Assembly (NCBI GenBank): GCA_029976065.1
Contig: JARKNV010000002.1
Span: 124,001 to 188,000 of the forward strand
DNA: 64,000 nucleotides
Origin: Selenomonadales bacterium
Lineage (GTDB): Bacteria > Bacillota > Negativicutes > Sporomusales > UBA7701
Direction: 5' to 3'
The notes beneath the pieces were generated by a model that saw only the letters and a program-made list of their open reading frames with translations, was not told where the DNA came from and searched no databases. Made by a program: the position numbers and the translations under genes. Positions 25,003-33,660 of this stretch are shown here, in pieces (the first letter of the stretch is position 1; every line of letters begins with the position of its first letter).

Positions 25003-25878
25003 ATGCAGTACTATTTCGTCAAACTGATCGGCTGGCTGCTATGCCTGCTGCCCGCCGGAGTGCGCAACAAAATAGGCGACATGCTCGGCGATGCCCTGTG
25101 GCCGTTAGTCCCCAGACGACGCCGCGACATGGCCGTCGCCAACGTCGTGGCCAGTCTGGGGCTGGATACTGCGGGCGCTTTGGCTGTCGTCAAGCGCAGT
25201 TCCGTTCGTTTCGGCCGCATGTTCATGGAACTGCTGGCGGTCCCCAAACTTACCAGGGACAACATCGCTGTCTTCATCACCCTCCGCGGCCGGGAATACT
25301 TCGACCAGGCTTTCGCTCACGGCAAGGGCGTCATCATCGCCGCCGCCCACAGCGGCAACTGGGAGCTTATCGGTCCGGCGCTCGCCCTGTACGGCTACCC
25401 TATCGTCGGCGTCGCCCAGCGGCAAACAAACGCCGCCATGGACAAGCTCATCAACGAAATCCGCACCTCGACAGGCATGCACATCACCTACAAAAGCGGC
25501 GTACGCGAGATGATCGCCTTTCTCAGCGCAGGCAAAGCCATCGGCCTGATCATGGACCAGGACGCCGGCGAACAGGGCGTCTTCGCCGCCTTCTTCGGCC
25601 GCATCGCCTCCACCCCCCAGGGACCGGCGGCGCTCTCCCGCCTGAAAGGCTCGCTGATCGTGCCCACCTTCATTACCGCCAACGGCGACGGCACCCACAC
25701 CATCATCTTCCACCCGCCGCTGGCGGCGGAGAAAACCGACAACCGCGACCGCGACACCCTCGTCACCACCCAGAAGCTCAACACCATCCTCGAAGAACAC
25801 ATTCGCGCCCACCCCAACGAGTGGTTCTGGCTCCACAACCGCTGGAAAACCAAACAACCCGCCGAAAAAACGTCTTAG
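25003..25878 (+). CDS. LpxL/HtrB-family lipid A acyltransferase, copy 1
   Basis: These inner-membrane enzymes add secondary acyl chains to Kdo-lipid A. The 291-residue product has an N-terminal hydrophobic stretch (LIGWLLCLLPAG), the catalytic H(X)4E motif AAHSGNWELIG, the conserved DQDAGEQGVFAAFFG block (DQ..G.FV.FFG in the family), and the end HPNEWFWLHNRWKTK. Length is normal. ATG 25003 follows TGGAGG. A second paralogue lies at 41053-41940 beside the lpt genes, so two secondary acylations are possible. Which acyl chain each adds cannot be read from sequence. Confidence 0.9.
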   Translation: MQYYFVKLIGWLLCLLPAGVRNKIGDMLGDALWPLVPRRRRDMAVANVVASLGLDTAGALAVVKRSSVRFGRMFMELLAVPKLTRDNIAVFITLRGREYFDQAFAHGKGVIIAAAHSGNWELIGPALALYGYPIVGVAQRQTNAAMDKLINEIRTSTGMHITYKSGVREMIAFLSAGKAIGLIMDQDAGEQGVFAAFFGRIASTPQGPAALSRLKGSLIVPTFITANGDGTHTIIFHPPLAAEKTDNRDRDTLVTTQKLNTILEEHIRAHPNEWFWLHNRWKTKQPAEKTS

Positions 25879-25903
25879 GGACCGTAAACGAACTCTATCG
25901 CCA

Positions 25904-25932
25904 AAACCCGCCCCCTGTGAGGGCGGGTTTTT
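25904..25932 (+). terminator. Intrinsic terminator after the first LpxL-type gene
   Basis: A perfect 10-bp stem, AAACCCGCCC (25904-25913) with GGGCGGGTTT (25921-25930), has a 7-nt loop and the right arm runs into TTTTT. Confidence 0.85.
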
Positions 25933-25978
25933 CAGCCCCTGCCAATATATACAAATAAGCACTAATCGTATATACTTA

Positions 25979-26008
25979 TAGACACAAAAGTTATATACGT
26001 GCTATAAT
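25979..26008 (+). promoter_or_regulatory. Sigma-A promoter for the unusual ABC transporter
   Basis: TAGACA (25979-25984, five of six) and TATAAT (26003-26008, perfect) with an 18-bp spacer, in an AT-rich stretch just after a terminator and 27 bp before ATG 26035. Confidence 0.72.
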
Positions 26009-26034
26009 GGAGCCCGGAAAAGAGGTGGTTTAGC

Positions 26035-28368
26035 ATGACTTTCGCCAAGAATATCATCCGGGATTCCTTTCAGCGCGACATCCTCATACTGGTTATCGCA
26101 AGCATTTTGGTGGGGTCGATGCTGGCCAGCGCCGTATCGTTGGGAGCCAACACTTATTTCTCCAAAACCCTCGCCAGCTTCGTCGGCGACTACGGAGAAT
26201 TCGACCTCATCATCAATGTGCGGGAGGAAATGAAAAGCGATTCCGCCCAGCAGATTGAAAAGATAATCAGCGATGTATTTCCGGGGGCGGTCATGAAGGA
26301 AGGTCCCACACTTACCGGGAAGACCAGCTTCTTCATCACCCTGCCCGCCCAGTTCCAGACCAAGCAGGTATACGAGGATCTGGGGAAAACATTCGGCAGT
26401 ATCCCCGGCGGCGCCGGTGTGGGCGTCATGACCGACCCGCGCCTCACCATCCGCGGCGTGCCCGAGGGCGCCAAGAATATGCTGATGGACAGGATCATGC
26501 AGATGGACGGCGTGCGGTTCGCGTTCCGCGACGGCTCATCGATCGGCGTGGTTTTGCAGTCTCTTGACAAGAGCGCGCCGGTCGAAAAACAGATTAACGC
26601 GCTCCTCAAACAATACCAGGTCATCGAAATCAGCTTCCCGGTCGGCAGCGAGCCGCCCAACCCCATCCGCCTCGGCGAGGCGATCGCCGGCAGCATCGGG
26701 CAGGATCTCGGGGCTCCCTACGCCCAGAACGTATCGGTCGACGGCAAAAACGACGATATGACCTACGCCGTCAGCACGATGATGGAAATGCGGCGCTTCC
26801 TCACCGCCTACGCCTCGCAGGTCGTACTCACCCCGCTCGGCGGCGCCAAGCTCGCCAAAGGCGACACGCTGGTATTCCAGGGGACGGCTCCCGCGGCGCC
26901 TGCGGCCGGCAGCCCGCCGGACAAAAACAACGTCCTCGTGCAGATCACCGGCATTAAAGGCGACGGCGCGGCCGAGGGCACGGTCGTCCAGGGCGACGCC
27001 AGCGGCCTTGCGAATCCGCAGGGCTATAAACTGGAAAAGAACGTCGTCGGGGCGGCAGCCGTCACGGCCAGCTACAAAAATCCGCGTCAGGAACTGTCGG
27101 GCGCCCTCACCGAAACATCCAAACTCGTGGGCCAGATCCCGGGCTTCGCCCAGGATGCCCGCAGCATGAGCGGAATCGCCATGAACGCTCTCGACAGCTA
27201 TAACAGCGGCGTCGCCGCCGTCGAAAAGACCCTGAACGGCGTGCAGTCGGCCGGAGCCACCATCGAGGCGGCGACCAGCGGCCTGGCCAATATCGACACA
27301 AGCTCGCTGCGCGCCCAGCTCGACACTTCCGCCAAAGGCCTCGGCGGCCTCATCAACACCCTCAAGGTGCTTAAACTGGTGCAGGCCAATACCGACAGCG
27401 ACATCGCCAGTCTCGCCGGCACCCAGGCCGGTCTCAACAGCCTCAGCAGCACCCTCGGCGCCCTCGACAACGTCGCGGCCAACGCCCGCCAGGCGAAGAC
27501 GGCCATCGACAGCGTCGTCAGCGGCGGCCAGAGCACCCTTGACACCCTGAAAGCGTTCGACGCCGCCGGGGCCAAAACCAGCCTGGCCGACATGACCGGA
27601 CGCCTGGACAAGGTGCAGCAGATAAACGTGCCGCTGGTTACCGCCCAGCTTCAGTATATGGCGGCCAGCGCGCCCAACCTCAAGGACGAGGACATCAGCC
27701 ACACCCTGGCGATCATCGATAAATTCATCGCCGGCCAGGTCATCCCCGGCGAGCGGATCCAGATTCTTACCACCAGCGCCGTCAACAGCGACGCGGTCGC
27801 GCCCATCGTCGCCCGCGAGGCGGGCCACAGCAACGCCGCGCTCTACTCGACCGCCATGGGCATCATCGAACCAGACGCCCGCGGCCAGCTGTACCAGGTA
27901 CTCCACGAGGTCAAGGCCGTCCTGGCCGGCATCACCGCCATGGTGGCCACCATCCTCTTCCTGGTATTCGACCACACCGCGGTCATGGCCGTCATTCGCC
28001 GCCGCCGGTTGGCCAACCGCGCCAAGCCGGCCGGCTGGCGGGCGGTAATGGCGAAATTCACCGCCATAACCGCGGCGGAACGCCTGTACGGCATGGCCTG
28101 CGGCGGCGTAATGCTCACAGCGATGTTCATTATCGCCGGCGGCGGCTTCCCATACCTCCCGTGGATCGGCGTACCCCTCCTCGGCGCGGCCCTGGGTCTC
28201 CTGGTGGCCGGCTACGCCGAAAAGATCAGCCCGGTGGCCGCCGACGAGATCATGGCCGGCGAGGCGCTCGGCCTGTCCTTCGACGAAGTCATGCGGGAGA
28301 TCGTAATCCCCGCAGCCCGTCCCGGCCTGTTGCAGAAATTGAACAATCGCAAGGTAAAATTCCGCTAA
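26035..28368 (+). CDS. Unusual ABC transporter permease with a giant extracytoplasmic domain
   Basis: The 777-residue product does not match a family I can name. One transmembrane helix lies at about 16-37 (ILILVIASILVGSMLASAVS). About 590 mostly soluble residues follow, the second half being helical (repeated LDNVAANARQAKTAI-like heptads, about 360-620). Helices then occur at about 630-650, 686-708 and 710-730. The last 40 residues contain GEALGLSFDEVMREIVIPAA, which resembles the EAA loop of ABC importer permeases (EAxxLGxS...xxIxxPxA) that docks on the ATPase. The ATPase gene is 13 bp downstream. SD AGAGGTGG precedes ATG 26035. A transenvelope lipid or OM role is suggested by context only. 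Confidence 0.7.
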   Translation: MTFAKNIIRDSFQRDILILVIASILVGSMLASAVSLGANTYFSKTLASFVGDYGEFDLIINVREEMKSDSAQQIEKIISDVFPGAVMKEGPTLTGKTSFFITLPAQFQTKQVYEDLGKTFGSIPGGAGVGVMTDPRLTIRGVPEGAKNMLMDRIMQMDGVRFAFRDGSSIGVVLQSLDKSAPVEKQINALLKQYQVIEISFPVGSEPPNPIRLGEAIAGSIGQDLGAPYAQNVSVDGKNDDMTYAVSTMMEMRRFLTAYASQVVLTPLGGAKLAKGDTLVFQGTAPAAPAAGSPPDKNNVLVQITGIKGDGAAEGTVVQGDASGLANPQGYKLEKNVVGAAAVTASYKNPRQELSGALTETSKLVGQIPGFAQDARSMSGIAMNALDSYNSGVAAVEKTLNGVQSAGATIEAATSGLANIDTSSLRAQLDTSAKGLGGLINTLKVLKLVQANTDSDIASLAGTQAGLNSLSSTLGALDNVAANARQAKTAIDSVVSGGQSTLDTLKAFDAAGAKTSLADMTGRLDKVQQINVPLVTAQLQYMAASAPNLKDEDISHTLAIIDKFIAGQVIPGERIQILTTSAVNSDAVAPIVAREAGHSNAALYSTAMGIIEPDARGQLYQVLHEVKAVLAGITAMVATILFLVFDHTAVMAVIRRRRLANRAKPAGWRAVMAKFTAITAAERLYGMACGGVMLTAMFIIAGGGFPYLPWIGVPLLGAALGLLVAGYAEKISPVAADEIMAGEALGLSFDEVMREIVIPAARPGLLQKLNNRKVKFR

Positions 28369-28380
28369 TGAGGTGATACT

Positions 28381-29154
28381 ATGCTCACCATAAATAATCT
28401 TCATAAACGGTTCGGCAAGGTGACGGCCGTCGCCGACGTCAGCCTGGAAGTCAAGAAAGGCGAAACGGTCGTGCTCATGGGCCCGTCAGGGTGTGGCAAG
28501 TCCACCACCATACGCACCGTCAACCGGCTCGTCGAGCCGGACGGCGGCCAGGTCATCTTCGCCGGCCGCGACATCACCGCCATCCCCGCCGAAGAAATGC
28601 GGGCGGTGCGCAAACGGATCGGCTTCGTATTCCAGCAGTTCAACCTCATCAGCCGCCTGACGGCCGAGGAGAACGTCATGCTGGGACTGGTCATGGACGG
28701 GATGCCGCGTGAACTGGCCAGAGACAAAGCCGTGGCCGCGCTCACCAAGGTCGGCCTCGAAGACAGCCGTGACCAGAAGCCCGGCGAACTGTCGGGCGGC
28801 CAGCAGCAGCGGGTGGGCATCGCCCGCGCGCTGGCGTTCGAGCCCGAGCTCATGCTCTGGGACGAACCAACGGCCTCGCTGGACCCCATCCTCGTCAGGG
28901 AAGTGCTCGTGGTAATGGAGGAACTCGCCAAGTATCGGGCCAACACCATGGTGGTCGTAACCCACGAGTTGCCCTTCGCCCTCCACGTCGCCGACCGGAT
29001 CGTCCTCATGGACAAAGGCCGGGTCGTCGAAGAAGGCGTTCCCGACAAGGTCTTCGTCACGCCCGCTTCCCAGGTTGGACAGCGCTATAAGGAACTCATC
29101 GAATACCAGATGAACACCAGCGCTCTGACCCTCGCCGGCAAGCGTGTCGCCTGA
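28381..29154 (+). CDS. ABC transporter ATPase, polar-amino-acid-type, partner of the 777-residue permease
   Basis: The 257-residue ATPase has Walker A MGPSGCGKSTTIRTVN, the Q-loop IGFVFQQFNLISRLTAEENV, signature ELSGGQQQRVGIARALAF, Walker B ELMLWDEPTASLDPILV and the switch VVVTHELPFALHVADRI. Sequence-wise it is closest to GlnQ/polar-amino-acid importer ATPases. It starts 13 bp after the large permease and there is no binding protein or standard permease nearby, so the pair is probably a dedicated two-gene transporter. SD GAGGTGATACT precedes ATG 28381. Substrate unknown. Confidence 0.88.
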   Translation: MLTINNLHKRFGKVTAVADVSLEVKKGETVVLMGPSGCGKSTTIRTVNRLVEPDGGQVIFAGRDITAIPAEEMRAVRKRIGFVFQQFNLISRLTAEENVMLGLVMDGMPRELARDKAVAALTKVGLEDSRDQKPGELSGGQQQRVGIARALAFEPELMLWDEPTASLDPILVREVLVVMEELAKYRANTMVVVTHELPFALHVADRIVLMDKGRVVEEGVPDKVFVTPASQVGQRYKELIEYQMNTSALTLAGKRVA

Positions 29155-29172
29155 TTTCATCCCGTTTGGCAC

Positions 29173-29201
29173 TTGCAGGAAAAGAAAATCTTTTGTAGAA
29201 T
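29173..29201 (+). promoter_or_regulatory. Possible promoter of the lpxC-fabZ unit
   Basis: TTGCAG (29173-29178) and TAGAAT (29196-29201) are separated by 17 bp, 29 bp before ATG 29231. The -35 matches only three of six bases, so this is tentative. Confidence 0.4.
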
Positions 29202-29230
29202 TAGTGATAGTTGTTTATCGGGAGGTTGCT

Positions 29231-30058
29231 ATGGCTCATCAGACCACCATCGCAAAGACTGCCGGCTACACGGGGATTGGGCTTCACTCCGGCAAAGACG
29301 TCACAATCACGCTCAAGCCCGCTCCGGCGGACACCGGCATCGTCTTTGTCCGGACCGATCTCCCGGGCGCGCCGCGGGTGAAGGCCGCCGCCGCCAACGT
29401 CACCGCCACGATGCGGGCGACGACGTTGGAGGACGGGGCCGCCAAGGTTTTCACCGTGGAGCACCTTCTGGCCGTTTTCTTTGCCCTGGGGATCGACAAC
29501 TGCAATGTTGAAATAACCGCAGCCGAACCGCCGGTTGCCGACGGCAGCGCCCTTCCCTTTGTCAGGATGGTGGAAGAAGCCGGCATCGCCGAGCTTGACG
29601 CTCCCTGCCGCTATGTAGACCTGCCGGCGGCGCAGGCGGTCCGCTATCCCGATAAGTTTATCGCTATTCTCCCTTACGATGGTCTGAGGGTAAGCTTTAC
29701 CTCCGTCAACCCTCACCCCCTCATCGGCACCCAGTACGGCGACTTCGAAATCGACGCCGCCACCTTCAAACGCGAGATCGCCCCCGCGCGGACCATCGGC
29801 TTCATGCACGAGGTCGAGGCCCTGCAGGCGCAGGGTCTGGCGCTCGGCGGCAGCCTCGAAAACGCGGTGGTGTACGACGAAGATAAGATTCTTACCCCCC
29901 TGCGTTTTCCCGACGAGCTTGTCAGACACAAAATCCTCGACGTGCTCGGCGATCTGGCGCTGGTCGGGCGAATCCGCGGCCACATAGTCGCGGTGAAATC
30001 CAGCCATGCGCTCAATACCACTCTGGCGAAGCAAATTGTCGCCAGCGCGCAAAAGTGA
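29231..30058 (+). CDS. lpxC: UDP-3-O-acyl-N-acetylglucosamine deacetylase LpxC
   Basis: LpxC is the zinc-dependent, committed step of lipid A synthesis. The 275-residue product shows [19 protein letters not shown] at the N-terminus, the zinc-ligand region [15 protein letters not shown], the block [37 protein letters not shown] and the second metal site [20 protein letters not shown]. Length is slightly short of E. coli LpxC (305). ATG 29231 follows CGGGAGG; an in-frame start at 29144 would overlap the preceding ATPase gene and lacks an SD. FabZ follows 17 bp later; the lpxC-fabZ-lpxA order is typical of many diderms. Confidence 0.97.
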   Translation: MAHQTTIAKTAGYTGIGLHSGKDVTITLKPAPADTGIVFVRTDLPGAPRVKAAAANVTATMRATTLEDGAAKVFTVEHLLAVFFALGIDNCNVEITAAEPPVADGSALPFVRMVEEAGIAELDAPCRYVDLPAAQAVRYPDKFIAILPYDGLRVSFTSVNPHPLIGTQYGDFEIDAATFKREIAPARTIGFMHEVEALQAQGLALGGSLENAVVYDEDKILTPLRFPDELVRHKILDVLGDLALVGRIRGHIVAVKSSHALNTTLAKQIVASAQK

Positions 30059-30075
30059 CGAGGAGGACTGCTACC

Positions 30076-30498
30076 ATGTTGACTGTGCCACAGATTCAGG
30101 CGATCATCCCGCACCGCTATCCTTTTCTACTTGTTGACCGCATCATCGAAATCGAGCCCATGAAAAAAGCCGTGGGCATAAAAAATGTCACCGCCAATGA
30201 GCAGTTCTTCCAGGGGCATTTCCCCGGCAAACCCATCATGCCCGGCGTGCTGCTCCTCGAAGCCATGGCGCAGGTCGGTGGCGTGGCAATGCTCTACGGC
30301 GAGGAGTTTTCCGGCAAACTGGCGCTCTTTGCCGGCATCGACCGGGCCAAATTCCGCCGGCCGGTGGTGCCTGGGGACCAGGTGCGGATGGTGGCCGAAA
30401 TCGTCAAAGTGCGCGGCACCATGGGAAAAGTGTGGGCCGAAGCATTTGTCGACGGGGAACTGGTCGCCGAAGGTGAGTTCTTGTTTGCTCTCGCCTAA
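30076..30498 (+). CDS. fabZ: 3-hydroxyacyl-ACP dehydratase FabZ
   Basis: FabZ dehydrates 3-hydroxyacyl-ACP in fatty acid synthesis and competes with LpxA for the same 3-hydroxyacyl-ACP pool. The 140-residue hot-dog-fold product has [18 protein letters not shown], the catalytic His, [20 protein letters not shown] with the catalytic Glu, and [17 protein letters not shown] 30076 is 9 nt after GAGGAGG; the GTG at 30055 overlaps the lpxC stop. A short terminator-like hairpin follows. Confidence 0.97.
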   Translation: MLTVPQIQAIIPHRYPFLLVDRIIEIEPMKKAVGIKNVTANEQFFQGHFPGKPIMPGVLLLEAMAQVGGVAMLYGEEFSGKLALFAGIDRAKFRRPVVPGDQVRMVAEIVKVRGTMGKVWAEAFVDGELVAEGEFLFALA

Positions 30499-30548
30499 AA
30501 GGGAGCAATAAGGATATAATTGGCATAGTTTATATGTAAAATCATTCT

Positions 30549-30569
30549 AAACGCCCTTCAGCGTTTTTT
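30549..30569 (+). terminator. Short intrinsic terminator after fabZ
   Basis: Stem AAACGC (30549-30554) with GCGTTT (30561-30566), 6-nt loop, tail TTT into G. It is weak but well formed, and a direct repeat GCGCCAAAA occurs twice just downstream (30570-30590). Confidence 0.5.
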
Positions 30570-30680
30570 GCGCCAAAATTCGCGCCAAAAAGGCCTGCCA
30601 TCATTCGACTGGTTAGTCGGATTATAAATACAACGGTTGGCAACGGGCTGCGGCCGCGACAACAGTAAGGAGATGAGCTG

Positions 30681-31502
30681 ATGAAGCCGGAAACTGTCGT
30701 AGTACCGATACGTAAAATACACGAAACAGCTGTCATACATCCGGGCGCCCGCATCGGCAAAGATGTGGAGATCGGGCCGTACGCCGTCATCGGCGAAAAC
30801 GTCCTTATCGGCGACGGTACCAAGGTAGGCGCCCATGTCGTCATCGACGGCTGGACCAGCATCGGCAAGAACTGCATCCTGTATCCCAGCGCTTCCATCG
30901 GCACCGAACCGCAAGACCTCAAATTCCGCGGCGAAAAAAGCTACGTTTTCATAGGCGACGAAACTCAAATCCGCGAATTCGCCACCGTCAACCGCGCCAC
31001 CGGCGAAGGCGAAGAAACCCGCATCGGCTCGCATTGCCTGCTGCAGGCTTATACCCATGTCGCCCATAACTGCGTCCTCGGCAACCATGTCGTCATGTCC
31101 AACTGCGCCACGCTCGCCGGCCACGTCGTCGTCGAGGACCGGGCGATCATCAGCGGGCTTTCCGGGGTGCACCAGTTCGTCAAGATCGGTCGCAACGCAT
31201 TTGTCGGCGGAGCCTCCAAGGTTGTCCAGGATGTGCCGCCGTTCGTCATCGTCGACGGCCACCCGGCCAAGGTATGCGGCCTCAACAGCGTGGGCATCGC
31301 CCGCGCAGGCATCAGCGAATTGGCCCGCCGCAACCTCAAAAAAGCCTATAAGATTCTGTACCGCTCCAATCTCACCCTGCCGCAGGCCATTGCCGTGATG
31401 GAGCAGGAACTCGACTCCTGTGAGGAAGTCGAACACTTCCTCCGCTTCCTCCGCAACGCCGAGCGCGGTATCTGCCGCGGCCGCAGGGATGAAGAGGAAT
31501 AA
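30681..31502 (+). CDS. lpxA: UDP-N-acetylglucosamine O-acyltransferase LpxA
   Basis: LpxA performs the first acylation of UDP-GlcNAc in lipid A synthesis. The 273-residue product has hexapeptide repeats (IHPGARIGKDVEIGPYAVIG, IGDGTKVGAHVVIDG) and the family signature QDLKFRGEKSYVFIGD. It also has FATVNRATGEGEETRIG, the catalytic His block QAYTHVAHNCVLGNHVVMSN, and a C-terminal helical domain (GISELARRNLKKAYKILYR). SD AAGGAGATGAGCTG precedes ATG 30681. It is 178 bp after fabZ, with a small terminator between them, so it may have its own promoter. Confidence 0.97.
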   Translation: MKPETVVVPIRKIHETAVIHPGARIGKDVEIGPYAVIGENVLIGDGTKVGAHVVIDGWTSIGKNCILYPSASIGTEPQDLKFRGEKSYVFIGDETQIREFATVNRATGEGEETRIGSHCLLQAYTHVAHNCVLGNHVVMSNCATLAGHVVVEDRAIISGLSGVHQFVKIGRNAFVGGASKVVQDVPPFVIVDGHPAKVCGLNSVGIARAGISELARRNLKKAYKILYRSNLTLPQAIAVMEQELDSCEEVEHFLRFLRNAERGICRGRRDEEE

Positions 31503-31556
31503 AGAATCGGCCGGCTGGCGGAAGCCCTTCCGGGCGGCCACACAAGGAGTATCGGA

Positions 31557-32360
31557 ATGAAGACAATCGGATTACTGGCCGGCGTTGGCAGACTGCCGGT
31601 AGAATTTGCCCGTGCCGCCTCCGGCATGGGCTTTACCGTGATTGCCGTCGGCGTTGTGCCGGGGGTCGATCCCGACCTGGCAACGGCGGCGGCCAAATAT
31701 CATGCTATCGGCGTCGGCGAGTTGGCCCGTATCATCGCCACCCTCAAAGAAGAAGGGGTGAGCGAGGTCACCATGCTCGGCAAGGTCACCAAAGAACTGC
31801 TGTTCAGCGGGGCCGTCAAGCTCGACGACCGGGCCCGCAAGCTGCTCGCCGGGCTTACCGACAACAGCGACGACACCATCATGCTCGCCCTGGTGCGCGA
31901 ACTGGCGCAGGAAGGGATCGGGGTGCTCGATCAGACGGCCCTCATCCGCGCCCTCATGCCCGCGCCGGGGCTCATGACCCGCCGCCCACCCACGGCGGCC
32001 GAGGAGGCCGACATGGAATTCGGCTTCCAGATGGCCAAAGAAATCGGCGCCCTCGACATCGGCCAGACGGTCGTCGTCAAAAACCGGGCGGTGCTGGCGG
32101 TCGAGGCCATCGAAGGCACCGACGCCTGTATCCGCCGCGGCGGCCAGCTCGGCCGGGGCGGGGCGGTTGTCGCCAAAGTGGCCAAACCGGCCCAGGATTC
32201 TAGGTTCGACGTTCCCGCGGTGGGCACCGACACCATCCGGGCCATGATCGAGGGGGGGGCAAGCGCCCTGGTGATCGAGGCGGGCCGGACGCTGCTGGTT
32301 GACCGCGCCAAGGTCGCGGCCCTGGCCGATGAGAACAATATCGCCATCATCGCCCGCTGA
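31557..32360 (+). CDS. lpxI: UDP-2,3-diacylglucosamine pyrophosphatase LpxI
   Basis: LpxI hydrolyses UDP-2,3-diacylglucosamine to lipid X and UMP, replacing the unrelated LpxH of E. coli. The 267-residue product is of the DUF1009 family, with IGLLAGVGRLPVEFARAASG, VSEVTMLGKVTKELLFSG, PAPGLMTRRPPTAAEEADME, DIGQTVVVKNRAVLAVEAIE and GTDTIRAMIEGGASALVIEA. Normal length. It lies between lpxA and lpxB, exactly where the LpxH-type step is needed. SD AAGGAGTATCGGA precedes ATG 31557. Confidence 0.96.
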   Translation: MKTIGLLAGVGRLPVEFARAASGMGFTVIAVGVVPGVDPDLATAAAKYHAIGVGELARIIATLKEEGVSEVTMLGKVTKELLFSGAVKLDDRARKLLAGLTDNSDDTIMLALVRELAQEGIGVLDQTALIRALMPAPGLMTRRPPTAAEEADMEFGFQMAKEIGALDIGQTVVVKNRAVLAVEAIEGTDACIRRGGQLGRGGAVVAKVAKPAQDSRFDVPAVGTDTIRAMIEGGASALVIEAGRTLLVDRAKVAALADENNIAIIAR

Positions 32361-32365
32361 ATTTT

Positions 32366-32431
32366 GCCACAGAGGCATAGAGACACAGTGAGAAGAGGGA
32401 AACTATCTCATGGTCTCTGTCGTCCTGTGGC
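32366..32431 (+). terminator. Long imperfect hairpin between lpxI and lpxB
   Basis: Nested arms GCCACAG/CTGTGGC (32366-32372 and 32425-32431), AGAGAC/GTCTCT (32379-32384 and 32413-32418) and TGAGA/TCTCA (32389-32393 and 32406-32410) form one long stem, followed by CTCGTGTTTTAG. It may be a weak terminator or a repeat-derived element. Confidence 0.45.
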
Positions 32432-32508
32432 TCGTGTTTTAGCACGGGTAATCTTGGACAACCGCCCGCTTTTGGGATAAACTAGTATTAGCTGCCAAGG
32501 GGATTGCC

Positions 32509-33660
32509 ATGTACAAGATATTCATCTCTGCCGGCGAGGCGTCTGGCGACCTCAACGGCGCCAGCGTGGCCGCCGCCCTGCGGGCCGTCCGCCCGGACAT
32601 AAGAATCTTCGGCATGGGCGGCGAAATGATGCGCGCCGCCGGGGTGGAAATCGTCTACGACATCGCCGACCTCGGCGTCATGGGCATTGTGGAAGTCGCC
32701 ATGAGCCTGCCGAAACTTTTCCGGCTGCGGGATTTCCTCGCCGATTGGCTGGCGCGGGAGCGCCCCGACGTCCTGGTCGTCATCGACTACCCCGGTTTTA
32801 ACACCCGCCTGGCCAAAATGGCCAAGAAACTGGGCATCCCGGTCATTTCCTACATCAGCCCCTCGGCTTGGGCATGGGGGCGCGGCCGGGCCATAGAAGT
32901 CGCCGAAACGGTGACCAAGGTCGCCGCCATCTTTCCCTTCGAGGCCGACGTTTACCGTCAGGCCGGCGCCGACGTCGTTTTCGTCGGCCACCCCCTGCTG
33001 GACATCGTCAAGCCCTCGCGGCCCAAGGAAGAGGCCTACGCCCTCTTCGGCGCCGACCCGGCCAAGCCGGTGGTGGTGCTCATGCCGGGCAGCCGGCGGC
33101 AGGAAATCGACAGGCTTCTCCCCGTAATGCTGGCGGCGATGGAAAAAATCGCGGCAAACATGCCGGACTGTCAGATTTTTTTGCCGGTAGCCTCGACAAT
33201 TTCCCGGGAAATATTGCAAAATATAATAGAAGGCTACAAAGTAAACGTTCGCCTCACCGCAGGCAACACCTACGATCTGATGAACATCGGCACCGTCGCG
33301 GTGGCCTCGTCCGGGACCGCAACCCTTGAAGCGGCCATAATGGGCCTGCCGACGGTGATCGTATACAAAATGGCGGCTGTAACCTACCTGCTGGGGAAGC
33401 TGCTCGTCAAAATCCCCCACATCGGCCTGCCCAACATCGTCGCCGGCCGCCGCGTCGTCCCAGAACTCGTGCAGGGACAGGCCAGCGCCGACAACATCGC
33501 CCGCGAGACGCGGGCCATCCTCGCCGACCCCGCCGTTCGCGCCCGCGTGGCCGCCGATCTGACCGAAGTCAGACAGCGGCTGGGAGAAAGCGGCGCCGTC
33601 GGCCGGGTTGCCGAAGTCATACTTGAAGTGGCCGCGCAAGGTCACGGAGGAGCGGCATGA
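32509..33660 (+). CDS. lpxB: Lipid-A-disaccharide synthase LpxB
   Basis: LpxB is a GT19 inverting glycosyltransferase that joins lipid X to UDP-diacylglucosamine. The 383-residue product has YKIFISAGEASGDLNGASVA, GMGGEMMRAAGVEI, the P-loop-like block YISPSAWAWGRGRAIEV, VLMPGSRRQEIDRLLP, and ASSGTATLEAAIMGLPTVIV. Normal length. ATG 32509 follows AAGGGGATTGCC. Its stop overlaps the msbA start (ATGA), so it is translationally coupled to the flippase that moves the product. Confidence 0.97.
   Translation: MYKIFISAGEASGDLNGASVAAALRAVRPDIRIFGMGGEMMRAAGVEIVYDIADLGVMGIVEVAMSLPKLFRLRDFLADWLARERPDVLVVIDYPGFNTRLAKMAKKLGIPVISYISPSAWAWGRGRAIEVAETVTKVAAIFPFEADVYRQAGADVVFVGHPLLDIVKPSRPKEEAYALFGADPAKPVVVLMPGSRRQEIDRLLPVMLAAMEKIAANMPDCQIFLPVASTISREILQNIIEGYKVNVRLTAGNTYDLMNIGTVAVASSGTATLEAAIMGLPTVIVYKMAAVTYLLGKLLVKIPHIGLPNIVAGRRVVPELVQGQASADNIARETRAILADPAVRARVAADLTEVRQRLGESGAVGRVAEVILEVAAQGHGGAA

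Noticed and set aside
30515..30520. TATAAT downstream of fabZ as a promoter for lpxA
   Set aside because: No -35-like hexamer 16-18 bp upstream, and a terminator hairpin lies between it and lpxA.
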